Notes: a model not told the origin generated them from the letters alone. A stretch of 64,000 nt of DNA from an uncultured Bacteroides sp. (GCA_902168185.1 CABHOV010000030.1:1-64000); one strand, 5' to 3'; shown: positions 27,143 through 36,749, counted from the stretch's first letter. Translations and numbers: made by a program.

Positions 27143-28720
27143 TTAATGTGCAGAGCCGACCTCCAGTGCTTCGCCCTTTTTAATCCGTGCCATAAATACC
27201 AATGGCAAGATCACGGCACAGATTACTCCGATCATCATGAAACCTTCACCGTACGCTATAATAGAAGATTGTGTGGATAAAGAGCGCTCCATAATACTCA
27301 TAGCCATTTGCTGCGCTTGTTGACTTGAGTTGCCTTGCTCTATTAACTGTGTAGTGAGCATTTGCAATCGCTCATTCGATTCCGGATTATATATAGATAG
27401 GTTACCCATCAGGTCAACCCGGTGTGCTACAATTCTTCGGGCAACGTACGTGTTGATCAACGCCAGGCCTACTGATCCACCTAATAATTGAAGCATGTTG
27501 GAAAGACCCGAAGCCTGCCCTATATCTTTTCCTTTCAGACCTGCCAGCGTAAGGCTAGCTGCCGGAACGAAGATGAATCCAAATCCCAAACCTCGTACAA
27601 GCTGCGGCCAAAAGAAATCCCACTCTCCGGCTGCCGGAGTTGCCAACATATAGGTGATGTATTCGTAGGCAATCACCATGGCAAAACCAAAAATGAGCAG
27701 GGCTTTAGGGCTTATACCTTTTTTAATAAGAGCACCGTTAACGCCCATGAGCATGCCGGTTAAAAAAGCTGATGGCAGAATGAGCAATCCCGTTCGGGTC
27801 GCGTTCCATCCGAGAAATCCCTGAACAAAAACAGGGTATAGAAATATAGAGCAATATATACTCAAGCCAAAAGCAAACCGCAACGCAGAGCCTACTGCCA
27901 CATTTCTAAACCGCAACACGCGCAGATCCACCACCGGGTTTCTAGCTTTCAGTTCACGCAATATGAATAAGCAAATTCCTCCTATAGCCAGAATAGAAAA
28001 GGTGATAATGAACAAGCTCGAGAACCAATCTTTTCTTTCACCTTCTTCCAATACCATTTGCAAACTGCCAATACCTACTACCAGTGCGAGAATGCCCCAG
28101 TAATCGATCTTGCCTTTCATTTCAGTTTTTGTTCCCTTAATATATTTCCAGGAAAGTATAGCGGCAGCAATGCCGATCGGTATATTAACATAGAAGATCC
28201 AGTGCCATGAATAATTATCGGTGAGGTATCCACCCAAGACTGGCCCTAATGTAGGTCCCATTACAATGCCCGCTCCAAATATACCATTGGCCTTGTTTAG
28301 TTCCTCGGGAGGAAATGTTTCTACCAACACCGTTTGTGCAGTTGCCAGTAAAGCTCCACCTCCTATACCCTGAACAAAACGCCATGCGATCAACATCCAT
28401 ATAGATCCTGAGAACCCGCACATGAACGAGGCAATCGTAAATAATAAGACAGAGGCCGTGAAGTAATTCTTGCGGCCAAATATATCACCGAGAAATCCCG
28501 TTAAGGGTATAATAATAATATTCGAGATCGCATAGGCTGTAATTACCCAGGCAGTTTCCTCTACGGTAGCGCCCAGGTTTCCGGCAATCTGACGCGTGGC
28601 TACATTTACTATAGAGGTATCAATCAATTCCATGATGGCACAAGTGATCACGGTAATAGTGATCAGCCATTTTCGCGCGCCCACTTCATAAGTAGGCTGG
28701 TCGATCGCTATAGCACTCAT
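27143..28720 (-). CDS. DHA2-family drug:H+ antiporter (EmrB/QacA type)
   Basis: 525 residues with 14 predicted membrane spans. MFS motif A is GFLGDIFGRKNYF (about 75-87), and motif C lies around GAGIVMGPTLGPVLGGYLTD. An early acidic residue stands in the first span (CAIMELIDTSIVNVA). This is the inner-membrane pump of an Emr-type tripartite exporter. It is the third gene of the efflux operon; its ATG overlaps the stop of the adaptor gene by 4 bases. Substrates are likely lipophilic drugs or toxins. Confidence 0.93.
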   Translation of the reverse strand: MSAIAIDQPTYEVGARKWLITITVITCAIMELIDTSIVNVATRQIAGNLGATVEETAWVITAYAISNIIIIPLTGFLGDIFGRKNYFTASVLLFTIASFMCGFSGSIWMLIAWRFVQGIGGGALLATAQTVLVETFPPEELNKANGIFGAGIVMGPTLGPVLGGYLTDNYSWHWIFYVNIPIGIAAAILSWKYIKGTKTEMKGKIDYWGILALVVGIGSLQMVLEEGERKDWFSSLFIITFSILAIGGICLFILRELKARNPVVDLRVLRFRNVAVGSALRFAFGLSIYCSIFLYPVFVQGFLGWNATRTGLLILPSAFLTGMLMGVNGALIKKGISPKALLIFGFAMVIAYEYITYMLATPAAGEWDFFWPQLVRGLGFGFIFVPAASLTLAGLKGKDIGQASGLSNMLQLLGGSVGLALINTYVARRIVAHRVDLMGNLSIYNPESNERLQMLTTQLIEQGNSSQQAQQMAMSIMERSLSTQSSIIAYGEGFMMIGVICAVILPLVFMARIKKGEALEVGSAH

Positions 28721-29796
28721 TCTTTGGTAGACACATTTACATATACACTCATCCCTGCGCGCAGTGGATATCGTGTGCTTTTATTTTCAGACATGGTGAT
28801 CTTTATAGGCACACGTTGTGTAACCTTCACAAAATTACCGGTAGCATTGTCGGCTGGTAAAAAAGAAAACCTTGCACCCGTAGCCTGCGAAAGTGATTCT
28901 ACTTTTCCCGTAAAAGTCGTATCCGGATAGGCATCCACTTCCACTTCAACATCTTGTCCCGGTCTAATATTTTCCAATTGCGTTTCTTTAAAATTAGCGA
29001 CAACCCAAATCTTTTTATTGTTGGCAATAGCCATAAGCGCTTGTCCAATCGAAACAACTTGCCCTACCTGTACATTCTTCTTTGATACGATTCCATCTGC
29101 TGGCGATACAACGGTACAATAGGACAGTTGCAGGTTCGCGGCATCCAAGGTTGCCTGTGCTTGCTTGACAGCGAGCTCCGCGAAGGATATATTTTCATTA
29201 TTACTCGATAGCTGATTGCGTGTATTTGCAATCTGATATTTACTTGCATCAATTTGTTTTAGTAGAGCATCACGCTGTCCTATAGCAGCCTGCACCCTGG
29301 CTTCTGCTTCAACCTTGTCTGCATTTACCTGGTCGAACTGTTGTTGTGTCGCAGAATTATTTTTGAGAAGTCGTTCGTAACGTTCATAATTTTTCACTGC
29401 TACTGCGAGTCGTGTTTGTGCAGACTCAATGGCTGCATTCGCAGAAGCCAGATTGGCTGACACGGCTTTGGAATTTGCTGTCGCGTTGGATATATCTACA
29501 TGACTGGACGTCTTATTTATACCGGCTACTTTTAAATTCTGTGTTGCCTGTAGCAAACCTATCTCCGCTTGTTCAACGGCAATTTTATACGTGGCGTCAT
29601 CCAGTATAACAAGCGTATCGCCTTTCTTTACGAGTTGATTATCGGCAACACGAATATCGACTACGGAAGCATTAACCTTCGGAATCACCGGGCTTATATC
29701 TGTTTCAAGCTGTGCATTATCAGTGCCCTCACTGGAACAGTTTACCATCAGAAATGAAGAGAGAGAAACGAGGACGAGTGTATATATAGTTTTCAT
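28717..29796 (-). CDS. HlyD/EmrA-family membrane fusion protein
   Basis: 359 residues. A signal sequence ends at FLMVNCSSE, possibly a lipoprotein (Cys21), although Asn before the cysteine is unusual. The biotinyl-lipoyl halves are VNASVVDIRVADNQLVKKGDTL (about 41-62) and SPADGIVSKKNVQVGQVV (about 225-242), with a long alpha-helical coiled-coil hairpin between them. A beta-barrel with VVANFKETQLENI and a C-terminal region with GMSVYVNV complete it. It bridges the MFS pump and the TolC-like channel. It starts 21 bases after the TolC-like gene. Confidence 0.92.
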   Translation of the reverse strand: MKTIYTLVLVSLSSFLMVNCSSEGTDNAQLETDISPVIPKVNASVVDIRVADNQLVKKGDTLVILDDATYKIAVEQAEIGLLQATQNLKVAGINKTSSHVDISNATANSKAVSANLASANAAIESAQTRLAVAVKNYERYERLLKNNSATQQQFDQVNADKVEAEARVQAAIGQRDALLKQIDASKYQIANTRNQLSSNNENISFAELAVKQAQATLDAANLQLSYCTVVSPADGIVSKKNVQVGQVVSIGQALMAIANNKKIWVVANFKETQLENIRPGQDVEVEVDAYPDTTFTGKVESLSQATGARFSFLPADNATGNFVKVTQRVPIKITMSENKSTRYPLRAGMSVYVNVSTKE

Positions 29797-29817
29797 GAAT
29801 TTGTTACGTATAGTTAA

Positions 29818-31146
29818 TTATTGTGCGGTTTCACCGGTTGATTTAATTAGCTTCCTATAGGCAAGCTCTGCGTTTGCTTTTGCTGTAGTAAGGTTCAATT
29901 GCGCTTCGAGAAGTTTGAAATTTGCATCCAGGAAATCGGTTGGCGTGGTAGTTTGTGCATCGAGTTTATTTTGTTCAACGTTAAAATTCTCAGTTGCCTG
30001 TTGTATCTCCGTTTGCACAAGAGACATTTTATCAAGTGTCTTTTTATACTCCAGGTAATTTGCATTTACTTCTATCTTGATATTCTCAAGCTGTTGATCA
30101 AATCTATGATCGACTTGTAAAGCACTCATACGGGTTTCTTTCATCCGAACGGGATTCGTATAAAAGGAAGAGATTTTCCAGGTTAAACTTGCACCTACAT
30201 ATGCCGAGTATATAAACTTATCTTCGCTTGGAATAACCCGTTGATTGGGATTATCATAACTATATGATCCGTTTAAATTTATGGTTGGGAAATAATCTGC
30301 ACGCATCGCCTTGATTCTATAGCTGGCAGCGTCACTATGAAACTTCAGACTGCGCACTTCTTGTCTTTTTGACAGCGCTGCTTCTATATAGGTTTGCAAC
30401 GGACCTATAGCAACGAGCGATTGAAGATAGTCGTCCGGAATTTCAATAGAGGTAGCAGGATCAATACCCGTCTTTAAGCACAAATTGTAATTCAGGTTTC
30501 CCACCAGGCTTGCTATATCTGCCAGGCTTGAGCGCAGGTTGGTAATTGACAAATCGATTTTTAAAACATCATTTGCTAACGCAATGCCCTCCTGGCGAAA
30601 TATATCCTGGTCTGCACGCTTCTTTGTAAGCACCTCTATATTTGCCATTATAATCTTGGCAGATGCCGTTGCATTATATAGATTAAACCAGATGTCGGTG
30701 ACGAGCTGATCCAATGCTAATACATTCGCTTCATAATCTGTCTTGGCAGCTTCTGCTTCATATTTTAAAGCATGCCTGGTATAGGTTGTTTTCCCTCCGT
30801 TAAATAATAATTGTGTTAACACAACGGAGTTATAGGACTGGTTTAATATTTGGGGATTAAGTGTAAAGGAAACATCCGGAGACAGGTTTATAGAAAACGG
30901 AGTTATGTTATCACTTAAACGCCTATAGCTGGCATTCAATACAATCTGCGGCAATACATCTGTACGGTTTTGAGAGATGTGATTTTCTGCAAGCTTATAT
31001 TGTATACTGTCTGCATGGAGTTGACTGCTATGCTTTCGCGCAAGCGAAAGCGCCTCCTGCAGCGTCATGCGTTTTGTCTCCTGCGCAAAGCCCAGCACGG
31101 GCAGCAGCAGGAAGAGAAATAGTCTCAATACTGATCTTTCAAACAT
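29818..31146 (-). CDS. TolC family outer membrane efflux channel
   Basis: 442 residues with a signal peptide (1-21). Two outer-membrane-efflux repeats with long helices are seen: MTLQEALSLARKHSSQL at the start, ALDQLVTDIWFNLYNA around 150, and RQEVRSLKFHSDAA near 265. A C-terminal helix has LDANFKLLEAQLNLTTAKANAELAYRKL. It is the first gene of the efflux operon, facing the divergent MarR regulator. The operator and promoter in the gap show that its expression is repressible. Confidence 0.92.
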   Translation of the reverse strand: MFERSVLRLFLFLLLPVLGFAQETKRMTLQEALSLARKHSSQLHADSIQYKLAENHISQNRTDVLPQIVLNASYRRLSDNITPFSINLSPDVSFTLNPQILNQSYNSVVLTQLLFNGGKTTYTRHALKYEAEAAKTDYEANVLALDQLVTDIWFNLYNATASAKIIMANIEVLTKKRADQDIFRQEGIALANDVLKIDLSITNLRSSLADIASLVGNLNYNLCLKTGIDPATSIEIPDDYLQSLVAIGPLQTYIEAALSKRQEVRSLKFHSDAASYRIKAMRADYFPTINLNGSYSYDNPNQRVIPSEDKFIYSAYVGASLTWKISSFYTNPVRMKETRMSALQVDHRFDQQLENIKIEVNANYLEYKKTLDKMSLVQTEIQQATENFNVEQNKLDAQTTTPTDFLDANFKLLEAQLNLTTAKANAELAYRKLIKSTGETAQ

Positions 31147-31211
31147 TTTCTGATTGTTAATAAGAGAATAGGTGTTCCTGTATAAAAAACACGGCTTTTA
31201 TATTGGAGGCT

Positions 31212-31243
31212 CAAAAGTAAACATTGTTTACCATTTTAGTCAA
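31212..31243 (-). promoter_or_regulatory. Promoter of the efflux operon
   Basis: On the minus strand TTG (31241-31243) and TACTTTTG (31212-31219) are 21 bases apart, matching the Bacteroidota TTG-N19/21-TAnnTTTG pattern. Both elements lie within or touch the palindromic operators, so a bound regulator would block sigma factor access. Confidence 0.65.
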
Positions 31244-31253
31244 CAATGTTTAC
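31217..31253. promoter_or_regulatory. Tandem MarR-type operators
   Basis: Two palindromes of 15 bp: GTAAACATTGTTTAC (31217-31231, perfect around its centre) and GTCAACAATGTTTAC (31239-31253, one mismatch). Centres are 22 bp apart, about two helical turns. Together they also form a 13-bp inverted repeat. They overlap the efflux promoter and lie just before the marR-type gene. Confidence 0.75.
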
Positions 31254-31278
31254 TAAAATATTTTTTCTAAATTGCGAT

Positions 31279-31767
31279 ATGAAAATTGATGATCAGCTAA
31301 AGGAATTTGAAAACAACAAAGACCGGAATTGGCAACGGTTGATATATGTATTAAGAAGACATCTGGATCTGTGGTCACCTAAACATGTTAAGCCGCAATG
31401 GGGTCAAATGAAGGTGTCCTATTGGCCCGTGATCTGTAATATTTCTGCGAAAGGCAGTACCGCCATGGACATTGCCCGCGAATCTATGGTTGTGAAACAA
31501 TCCGTGAGTCGCACGATCAAGGAGCTGGAGGAAAAAGGTATGATCATGAGCAAGACCAGTAAAGATGATAAGAGGATTGAATATTTATACCTGACGCCGA
31601 GTGGCAAACAATTAATCGCGGATGCTAACAATCAGGTATTTAGTTTAATGGAAACTTATAGGGAGCTTGTTGGTGAGAAGAATCTTGAAACTACAATTGA
31701 TGTATTAAACAAGATCATTAAATACCACGAAGGCTTAACGACTCAGGACGATACGATGGAAGAGTAA
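31279..31767 (+). CDS. MarR family transcriptional regulator
   Basis: 162 residues from the ATG at 31279 (MKIDDQLKEFENNKD). An in-frame ATG at 31246 lies inside the second operator and is unlikely as a start. A winged helix-turn-helix is visible: GSTAMDIARESMVVKQSVSRTIKELEE, then the wing SKTSKDDKRIEYLYLTPSGKQL. It is divergent from the TolC/HlyD/MFS efflux operon and probably binds the tandem palindromes between them, repressing both. The regulator gene lies next to its likely target. Confidence 0.9.
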   Translation: MKIDDQLKEFENNKDRNWQRLIYVLRRHLDLWSPKHVKPQWGQMKVSYWPVICNISAKGSTAMDIARESMVVKQSVSRTIKELEEKGMIMSKTSKDDKRIEYLYLTPSGKQLIADANNQVFSLMETYRELVGEKNLETTIDVLNKIIKYHEGLTTQDDTMEE

Positions 31768-31857
31768 AATCATTTGAGGCGATACGTGCTGGTTTCGTTG
31801 GACTCCTTAGTATATTCGTTGTGTTCGCGAGGCGTTATAATTAGCAAAGATCTGCCC

Positions 31858-33276
31858 ATGAAAATCCAGCACTCCAATCGTCTTTTTATTTTCTTCGCAC
31901 TCTTTATACTCGGTTGCGCATCCCGTAATCCTACATTACCTGCTGGCGATTACCTTGGCTTGCTACGCTTCCCCAATATCACCTATCGCCTATATATCAA
32001 CTCAACCAACAAAGAATTCGTGTTGATGAATGCCACTTTCAAGGCTGGGCGTTTTTCTCTCGATACTATATATTTTAAAAATGATTCGTTGTATTTCAAG
32101 ATAGGTGATTACTACTCGGAATATAAAGGTCATTACGATCGTACGAGCCACCGTATTACCGGGCAATGGACCGCAGAAGATACTTCAGCATATATACTCG
32201 AATTTGTCCCTATAAACGCTGACACATTATCCGGACTGCATCCACGAACAAGTGTATATAGTTATAAGGCACCAGCGCAGGTAGCGGATGGCATTTTAAC
32301 GAACTCGTTAGCAAGCCAGCACATTACAAAAGCTCCGCTTGATAAACTGATGCAACGTATTATCCGCGGCCGCTATGCAGACATCCACAGCATACTTATT
32401 GCCCGTCATGACAGCCTGGTGCTGGAAGAATACTTTTATCGATTCGATCAAAACTATATATACAACATTCAGTCTGCTACAAAAAGTATTGTGTCAGCGC
32501 TTACCGGGATCGCTATTGCGCGAAATGAAATAAAAAGTGTACAAGAAACGCTGTGTGCCTCCTTACCACCGTATAAAGAACTAGCATGCAACGATCAGAA
32601 TAAAGAGATTACGCTACAACAATTGCTTACGATGAGTACGGGTATACCCTGGGATGAACAAAAGTATGATTACATGGATGCACGCAATAGTGCGGCGATT
32701 GCTGCAAATGAGAAAGATCAGTTTATATACTTGTTATCATTACCGCGCGTAAAATCTGCCTCACCTGTATTTGCTTACAACTCGCTTAATCATACGCTCA
32801 TGAATGCTGTGCTTCGCAATGCTACAAAACTGGAAAACAAGCAAGAACTCACAGATCGTTTATTAAAACCGCTGGGTATAGAAAACAGTTATATAGGAGA
32901 ACCAACACCTATGGGTGCTATCGGTGACATCGACTTGCGCCCACGTGATATGCTGAAGTTCGGCTTGCTATATATACATGAAGGTCGATGGAATCAGCAA
33001 CAGCTCGTCCCTGCACAGTGGGTGAGGGAATCTACGACTCCTAAAATTCACCCGACATCAACATTGGGCTATGGGTATTTCTGGTGGACACGCAACTTTC
33101 GTTGGAAAGAAAAAACGGTAGCATCTTTTTTCGCCTGGGGATATGGCGGACAATATATCATCGTGATTCCAGAAGTTGACCTGGTGATTGTAATGTCCGG
33201 CAGCCATTGGGGTACCAATCCGGAAAGCCAGATGGTGGACATCGTAGAGGAAATCCTATCTGCAGTAGAGCCTTAA
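31858..33276 (+). CDS. Serine hydrolase lipoprotein (beta-lactamase/PBP fold)
   Basis: 472 residues from the ATG at 31858 (MKIQHSNRLFIF); a lipobox ends at FILGC (Cys20). An N-terminal beta domain (about 30-125) resembles the lipocalin-like part of such enzymes. The class C beta-lactamase/D-aminopeptidase fold follows, with SATK at 206-209 (nucleophile Ser206, Lys209) and a YNSLNH motif (Y-x-N-like position near 313). LGYGYFWW in the C-terminal half is typical of esterase or peptidase members. It is anchored in a membrane facing the periplasm; the substrate is unknown. Upstream in-frame ATG 31774 would destroy the signal peptide arrangement. Confidence 0.82.
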   Translation: MKIQHSNRLFIFFALFILGCASRNPTLPAGDYLGLLRFPNITYRLYINSTNKEFVLMNATFKAGRFSLDTIYFKNDSLYFKIGDYYSEYKGHYDRTSHRITGQWTAEDTSAYILEFVPINADTLSGLHPRTSVYSYKAPAQVADGILTNSLASQHITKAPLDKLMQRIIRGRYADIHSILIARHDSLVLEEYFYRFDQNYIYNIQSATKSIVSALTGIAIARNEIKSVQETLCASLPPYKELACNDQNKEITLQQLLTMSTGIPWDEQKYDYMDARNSAAIAANEKDQFIYLLSLPRVKSASPVFAYNSLNHTLMNAVLRNATKLENKQELTDRLLKPLGIENSYIGEPTPMGAIGDIDLRPRDMLKFGLLYIHEGRWNQQQLVPAQWVRESTTPKIHPTSTLGYGYFWWTRNFRWKEKTVASFFAWGYGGQYIIVIPEVDLVIVMSGSHWGTNPESQMVDIVEEILSAVEP

Positions 33277-33412
33277 GACTACACGCATAGAATAGCGAAC
33301 CCGCTATACCGCAACGGAATAAAGGCGCAATATACCCTCCAGGATGTCGCAACTACACCGCCTTGTCACGGGGTTATCAAAGTATATTTGTCTTCATCAA
33401 AAAGAACATGTT

Positions 33413-33886
33413 ATGCAAAAAATAACACCATGCCTATGGTTCTACAGCAATGCGGAAGAGGCCATGAATTTTTATTTATCAATATTTAAAGATTCAAAAT
33501 TTCTTTCCATAACGCGCTATGGAGATTTAGGACCCGGTCCCAAAGGATCTGTCCTCACAGCCAGATTTACTATTCAAGGTCAAGAATTTTTAGTTCTAAA
33601 TGGTGGACCGAAATTTACTTTCTCAGAGGCCATATCGTTTATCATTGCTTGCGAAACACAGCAGGAAATAGATGAGTATTGGGAAAAGCTTTCAGCAGGA
33701 GGAGAAGAGCAGCGGTGTGGTTGGCTAAAAGACAGATATGGTTTATCCTGGCAGATCGTTCCCAGCATACTATACGACTTGATACAAGACAGCGAATCCG
33801 AAAAATCAAAACGAGTAAGTAAGGCTATTTATCAAATGGTAAAGCTTGACATAAATACGTTGAAAGAAGCCTATGCACACGGCTAA
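33413..33886 (+). CDS. VOC family (PhnB/3-demethylubiquinone methyltransferase-like) protein
   Basis: 157 residues from the ATG at 33413 (MQKITPCLWFYSNAEEAMNFY). The PhnB-like glyoxalase fold shows FKDSKFLSITRYGD, then VLTARFTIQGQEFLVLNGGP, and DEYWEKLSAGGEEQRCGWLKDRYGLSWQIVP. Members of this subfamily bind small ligands and often lack enzymatic metal sites. It stands in a run of small plus-strand genes with DUF1801 and AlkD-like proteins. The function is unknown beyond the fold. An upstream ATG at 33344 is less consistent with family starts. Confidence 0.85.
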   Translation: MQKITPCLWFYSNAEEAMNFYLSIFKDSKFLSITRYGDLGPGPKGSVLTARFTIQGQEFLVLNGGPKFTFSEAISFIIACETQQEIDEYWEKLSAGGEEQRCGWLKDRYGLSWQIVPSILYDLIQDSESEKSKRVSKAIYQMVKLDINTLKEAYAHG

Positions 33887-33930
33887 GGCATAGGGAGTTA
33901 AAAATTTACGAGTACGAAATCTATACGTAT

Positions 33931-34359
33931 ATGAAAACGGAAACATCATCGCCCGCAAAAAACGTAGAGGAGTATATATATTCGCAGCCGGAAGCTATCC
34001 AGATTTTGTTGGAAAAATTGCGCAGTGCCATCAAAGCGGCAGCACCGAAAGCAGAGGAAGTTATCAGCTATCAGATTCCAAGCTATAAATATAATGGAGC
34101 GCTCGTTCACTTTGCCGCATTCGAAAAGCATTGCTCCTTCATCGTGGTTAATAAAAATATTTTAAAAATCTTTGAAAAAGAATTACGATCTTATAAGACT
34201 TCTGGAACGACCATTCACTTTACCCCGGAGAATCCAATACCAGCAGCACTTGTCCAAAAAATTGTAAAAATCAGGATCAAAGAGAATGAGGAAAGAGTCG
34301 CAACCAAAAGCTCCCCGAAAGGGAAACAGCAAACTAAATCTTCCATTAAAAACAAGTAA
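33931..34359 (+). CDS. DUF1801 (YdhG/iron-chaperone-like) protein
   Basis: 142 residues. The conserved core is VEEYIYSQPEAIQILLEKLRSAIKAAAPKAEEVISYQIPSYKYNG, followed by LVHFAAFEKHCSF and TTIHFTPENPIPAALVQKIVKIRIKEN, as in DUF1801/YdhG proteins related to frataxin-like folds. The C-terminal 20 residues are lysine- and serine-rich. Its 3' end overlaps the AlkD-like gene by 74 bases in another frame, so the two genes are tightly coupled. Confidence 0.85.
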   Translation: MKTETSSPAKNVEEYIYSQPEAIQILLEKLRSAIKAAAPKAEEVISYQIPSYKYNGALVHFAAFEKHCSFIVVNKNILKIFEKELRSYKTSGTTIHFTPENPIPAALVQKIVKIRIKENEERVATKSSPKGKQQTKSSIKNK

Positions 34360-35113
34360 GAAAAAACCAGCTGCCACTCGCCTTGCTGCAGCAGATATAC
34401 CTGTTCGCCTTGAAGCGAAACACTTTATTGAAAAGTTAAAACAACATCGTTCGGAAGAGGAGCTTGAAAAGATTCAACGCTATTTTAAATCCGGTCAGGG
34501 TGAGTATGCTGAAGGCGATATATTTATAGGTGTACGCATGGGACAGGTCTTTACGCTCGCCAAAGAATTTATGGAAATGCCGCTTGATGAAGTTGAGAAG
34601 TTACTTGAAAGTCCGATTCATGAAGTACGTACTGGTGCAGTGAGCATCATGGATTTTCAGGCGCGCAAAAAGAATATACCTGAGAGCAGGATGAAGGAGT
34701 TGTTTAACCTATATATTAACCGACACGACAGAATTAATAACTGGGACCTCGTGGACAGGTCTGCGCCCTATGTTGTTGGTGGTTACTTATTCAATAAACC
34801 ACGTGCTATCTTATACAAGCTCGCTCGCTCTAAAAATGTCTGGGAGCGCAGAACCGCGATCGTCAGTACTTATTATTTCATTCGGAAAGGTGATGTGGCG
34901 GATACATTTAAAATTGCAGAGATGCTGTTAAAAGATAAACACGATCTGATCCACAAAGCCACAGGAGGCTGGTTGCGCGAGGCGGGCAAAAAGGATCGAG
35001 AGAAACTGATAAGTTTTTTGGATAAATATGCAGGCACGATGCCGCGTACTGCATTGCGATATGCTATTGAGCATTTTGACAAAAAACAACGCGATCATTA
35101 CCTGGCACGATAG
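34286..35113 (+). CDS. DNA alkylation repair protein (AlkD-like HEAT repeat)
   Basis: 275 residues. A basic N-terminal tail (about 1-33; KAPRKGNSK, TSKKKPAATRL) precedes a HEAT-like repeat domain: MGQVFTLAKEFMEMPLDEVEKLLESP, EVRTGAVSIMDFQARKK, then NNWDLVDRSAPYVVG and VWERRTAIVSTYYFIRKG. The NWDLVD segment carries the aspartate used by AlkD enzymes to recognise alkylated DNA. The protein likely excises alkylated bases. The start overlaps the DUF1801 gene by 74 bases; a later non-ATG start that avoids the overlap cannot be excluded. Confidence 0.88.
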   Translation: MRKESQPKAPRKGNSKLNLPLKTSKKKPAATRLAAADIPVRLEAKHFIEKLKQHRSEEELEKIQRYFKSGQGEYAEGDIFIGVRMGQVFTLAKEFMEMPLDEVEKLLESPIHEVRTGAVSIMDFQARKKNIPESRMKELFNLYINRHDRINNWDLVDRSAPYVVGGYLFNKPRAILYKLARSKNVWERRTAIVSTYYFIRKGDVADTFKIAEMLLKDKHDLIHKATGGWLREAGKKDREKLISFLDKYAGTMPRTALRYAIEHFDKKQRDHYLAR

Positions 35114-35130
35114 ATAGCCAAGTATATAGA

Positions 35131-36420
35131 CTATAGTATAACTGTAAATGTAGTTCCCTGTCCAAGAACCGATGACAGTGTAATGGTACCTCCAAGTTTT
35201 TCTACCGTTTCCTTTACAAGGTAAAGACCAAGTCCAGAACCTGTCGAGCGGGTTGTTCCCCTATAGAACATTGAAAATACTTTGGACTGCTGCGTTTCAT
35301 CGATCCCTTCCCCGTTGTCTGCTATAACCAGCTTCAGACGCGATGATTCAATCCATGCCTGTATGAGAACATACGGATCATCTTTGGTTTGATCGCTATA
35401 TTTAAATGCATTCGAGATCAGGTTATTTAAAACAATAGAAAGTCGCATAGGGTCAGTCTCAATTTTCAAGTCAGGCTCTATATCAATCTTTACGCGCACA
35501 CGTCCGGCAGCTTCCATGTACCGCACATCGAAGAGCGCCTTCTCTACATATTCACGCAGATTAATTTCCTTTCGTTCAATTTCCAGTTTGGCATTTTTTG
35601 AATATTGGCTGATGTTGCCTAATACATTTTCAAGCTTCTCAACCCGGTCGCGCATCATGGTGTGATAGGTATGCAACTCGTTTGGACTGGATGAACGTTC
35701 GCAAAGATTGATAAGTCCTTGAATAGAGTTAAGGGGCGCACGCAGATCGTGTGAAGTACTATATATAAACCGATCGAGTTCTTCGTTGGTTTTGGTGAGA
35801 ATAAGATTCTTTTCAAGAATTTGCTTTTCACGATTCTCCAGCGATGCTTCTACTGAATGATTGATCCGTACCAGAAAATATACCGCCAGCACAGAGAAGA
35901 AATAAGCTATAACCAGGTTGTTATCATAGGCACGCTGAAGGTATGCCGGATCTATAGGGCGGTTTGAAACGATACTGAATTCAGTGAAGCGTGCGACCAA
36001 ATAAAGACTTCCGGACAATGCCAGAAATATAGCTGTACTCCTTTTTTCCTTTGCATCAAAGAAAACAAGGGTTGTTAAACTGCTGATAATAAAAAACAGG
36101 AATGCCGAAGGTACCGGTGGCTCACGCGAAGAAAACGCAAACACTATAAAATTCATGATGAGCAGTAGTATACACTTTGCCAGCCAGTGTCTGCCTGTTT
36201 TATTTACCCACAAAGCAATAAGCAACACTACAATAAAAATATAGTATAGGAATACAGAAGGATTGTAGCTACGAACGTAATTGATTACGATATAATATAT
36301 CGAAGTAGCCAGCGAAATAAGAGCACTGTATCCGGCAAGAACAGCACGCCTATAATCCGATAATGATTTCTCACCCCGATCACCGACAAGCCAGAATTCA
36401 AGTTTTTTGAACATAGACAT
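35131..36420 (-). CDS. Sensor histidine kinase with polytopic membrane domain
   Basis: 429 residues. Six or so hydrophobic segments occupy about 28-195 (for example SALISLATSIYYIVI and YYIFIVVLLIALWV) with little outside the membrane. A helical linker follows, then HisKA with FIYSTSHDLRAPLNSIQGL. The HATPase domain has NNLISNAFKYS (N box), VIADNGEGID and GSGLGLYLVKE. The signal is probably sensed in or near the membrane. No response regulator gene is adjacent. The start could be the second Met (MFKKLE). Confidence 0.9.
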   Translation of the reverse strand: MSMFKKLEFWLVGDRGEKSLSDYRRAVLAGYSALISLATSIYYIVINYVRSYNPSVFLYYIFIVVLLIALWVNKTGRHWLAKCILLLIMNFIVFAFSSREPPVPSAFLFFIISSLTTLVFFDAKEKRSTAIFLALSGSLYLVARFTEFSIVSNRPIDPAYLQRAYDNNLVIAYFFSVLAVYFLVRINHSVEASLENREKQILEKNLILTKTNEELDRFIYSTSHDLRAPLNSIQGLINLCERSSSPNELHTYHTMMRDRVEKLENVLGNISQYSKNAKLEIERKEINLREYVEKALFDVRYMEAAGRVRVKIDIEPDLKIETDPMRLSIVLNNLISNAFKYSDQTKDDPYVLIQAWIESSRLKLVIADNGEGIDETQQSKVFSMFYRGTTRSTGSGLGLYLVKETVEKLGGTITLSSVLGQGTTFTVIL

Positions 36421-36749
36421 ATTAGCAGCCTGTTCTGATTGTATACTTGGTTGCCGGCATGTCCATAAAATGGCAGACTGTCGCTGGTATTATCTTCAGA
36501 CAGGCCGGGCTTCCGCTGGCACAACTAATAAGGCTGCGTACCTTTTGTAATATACAAAAAACTCATGCCTGTTTACGGTCTTCGAAAAATCTACTTTGGC
36601 GCCAATCCAGGTTTTGTATTGCTATATTATTTTAAAGCCCATAGACCCATATTACTTTATGGAAAGATTTTTAATCAAAACATAAACCCTTTGAAGTTGT
36701 GATTACCTACTTTTGCCTCCTCAATTTCCTGAGATTAAGCTTGTATAGT
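36421..36749. other. Divergent intergenic region, nothing recognised
   Basis: This gap separates the histidine kinase and the DUF2911 gene. It should contain both promoters, but no clear TAnnTTTG element, RNA or repeat was identified. Confidence 0.4.
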
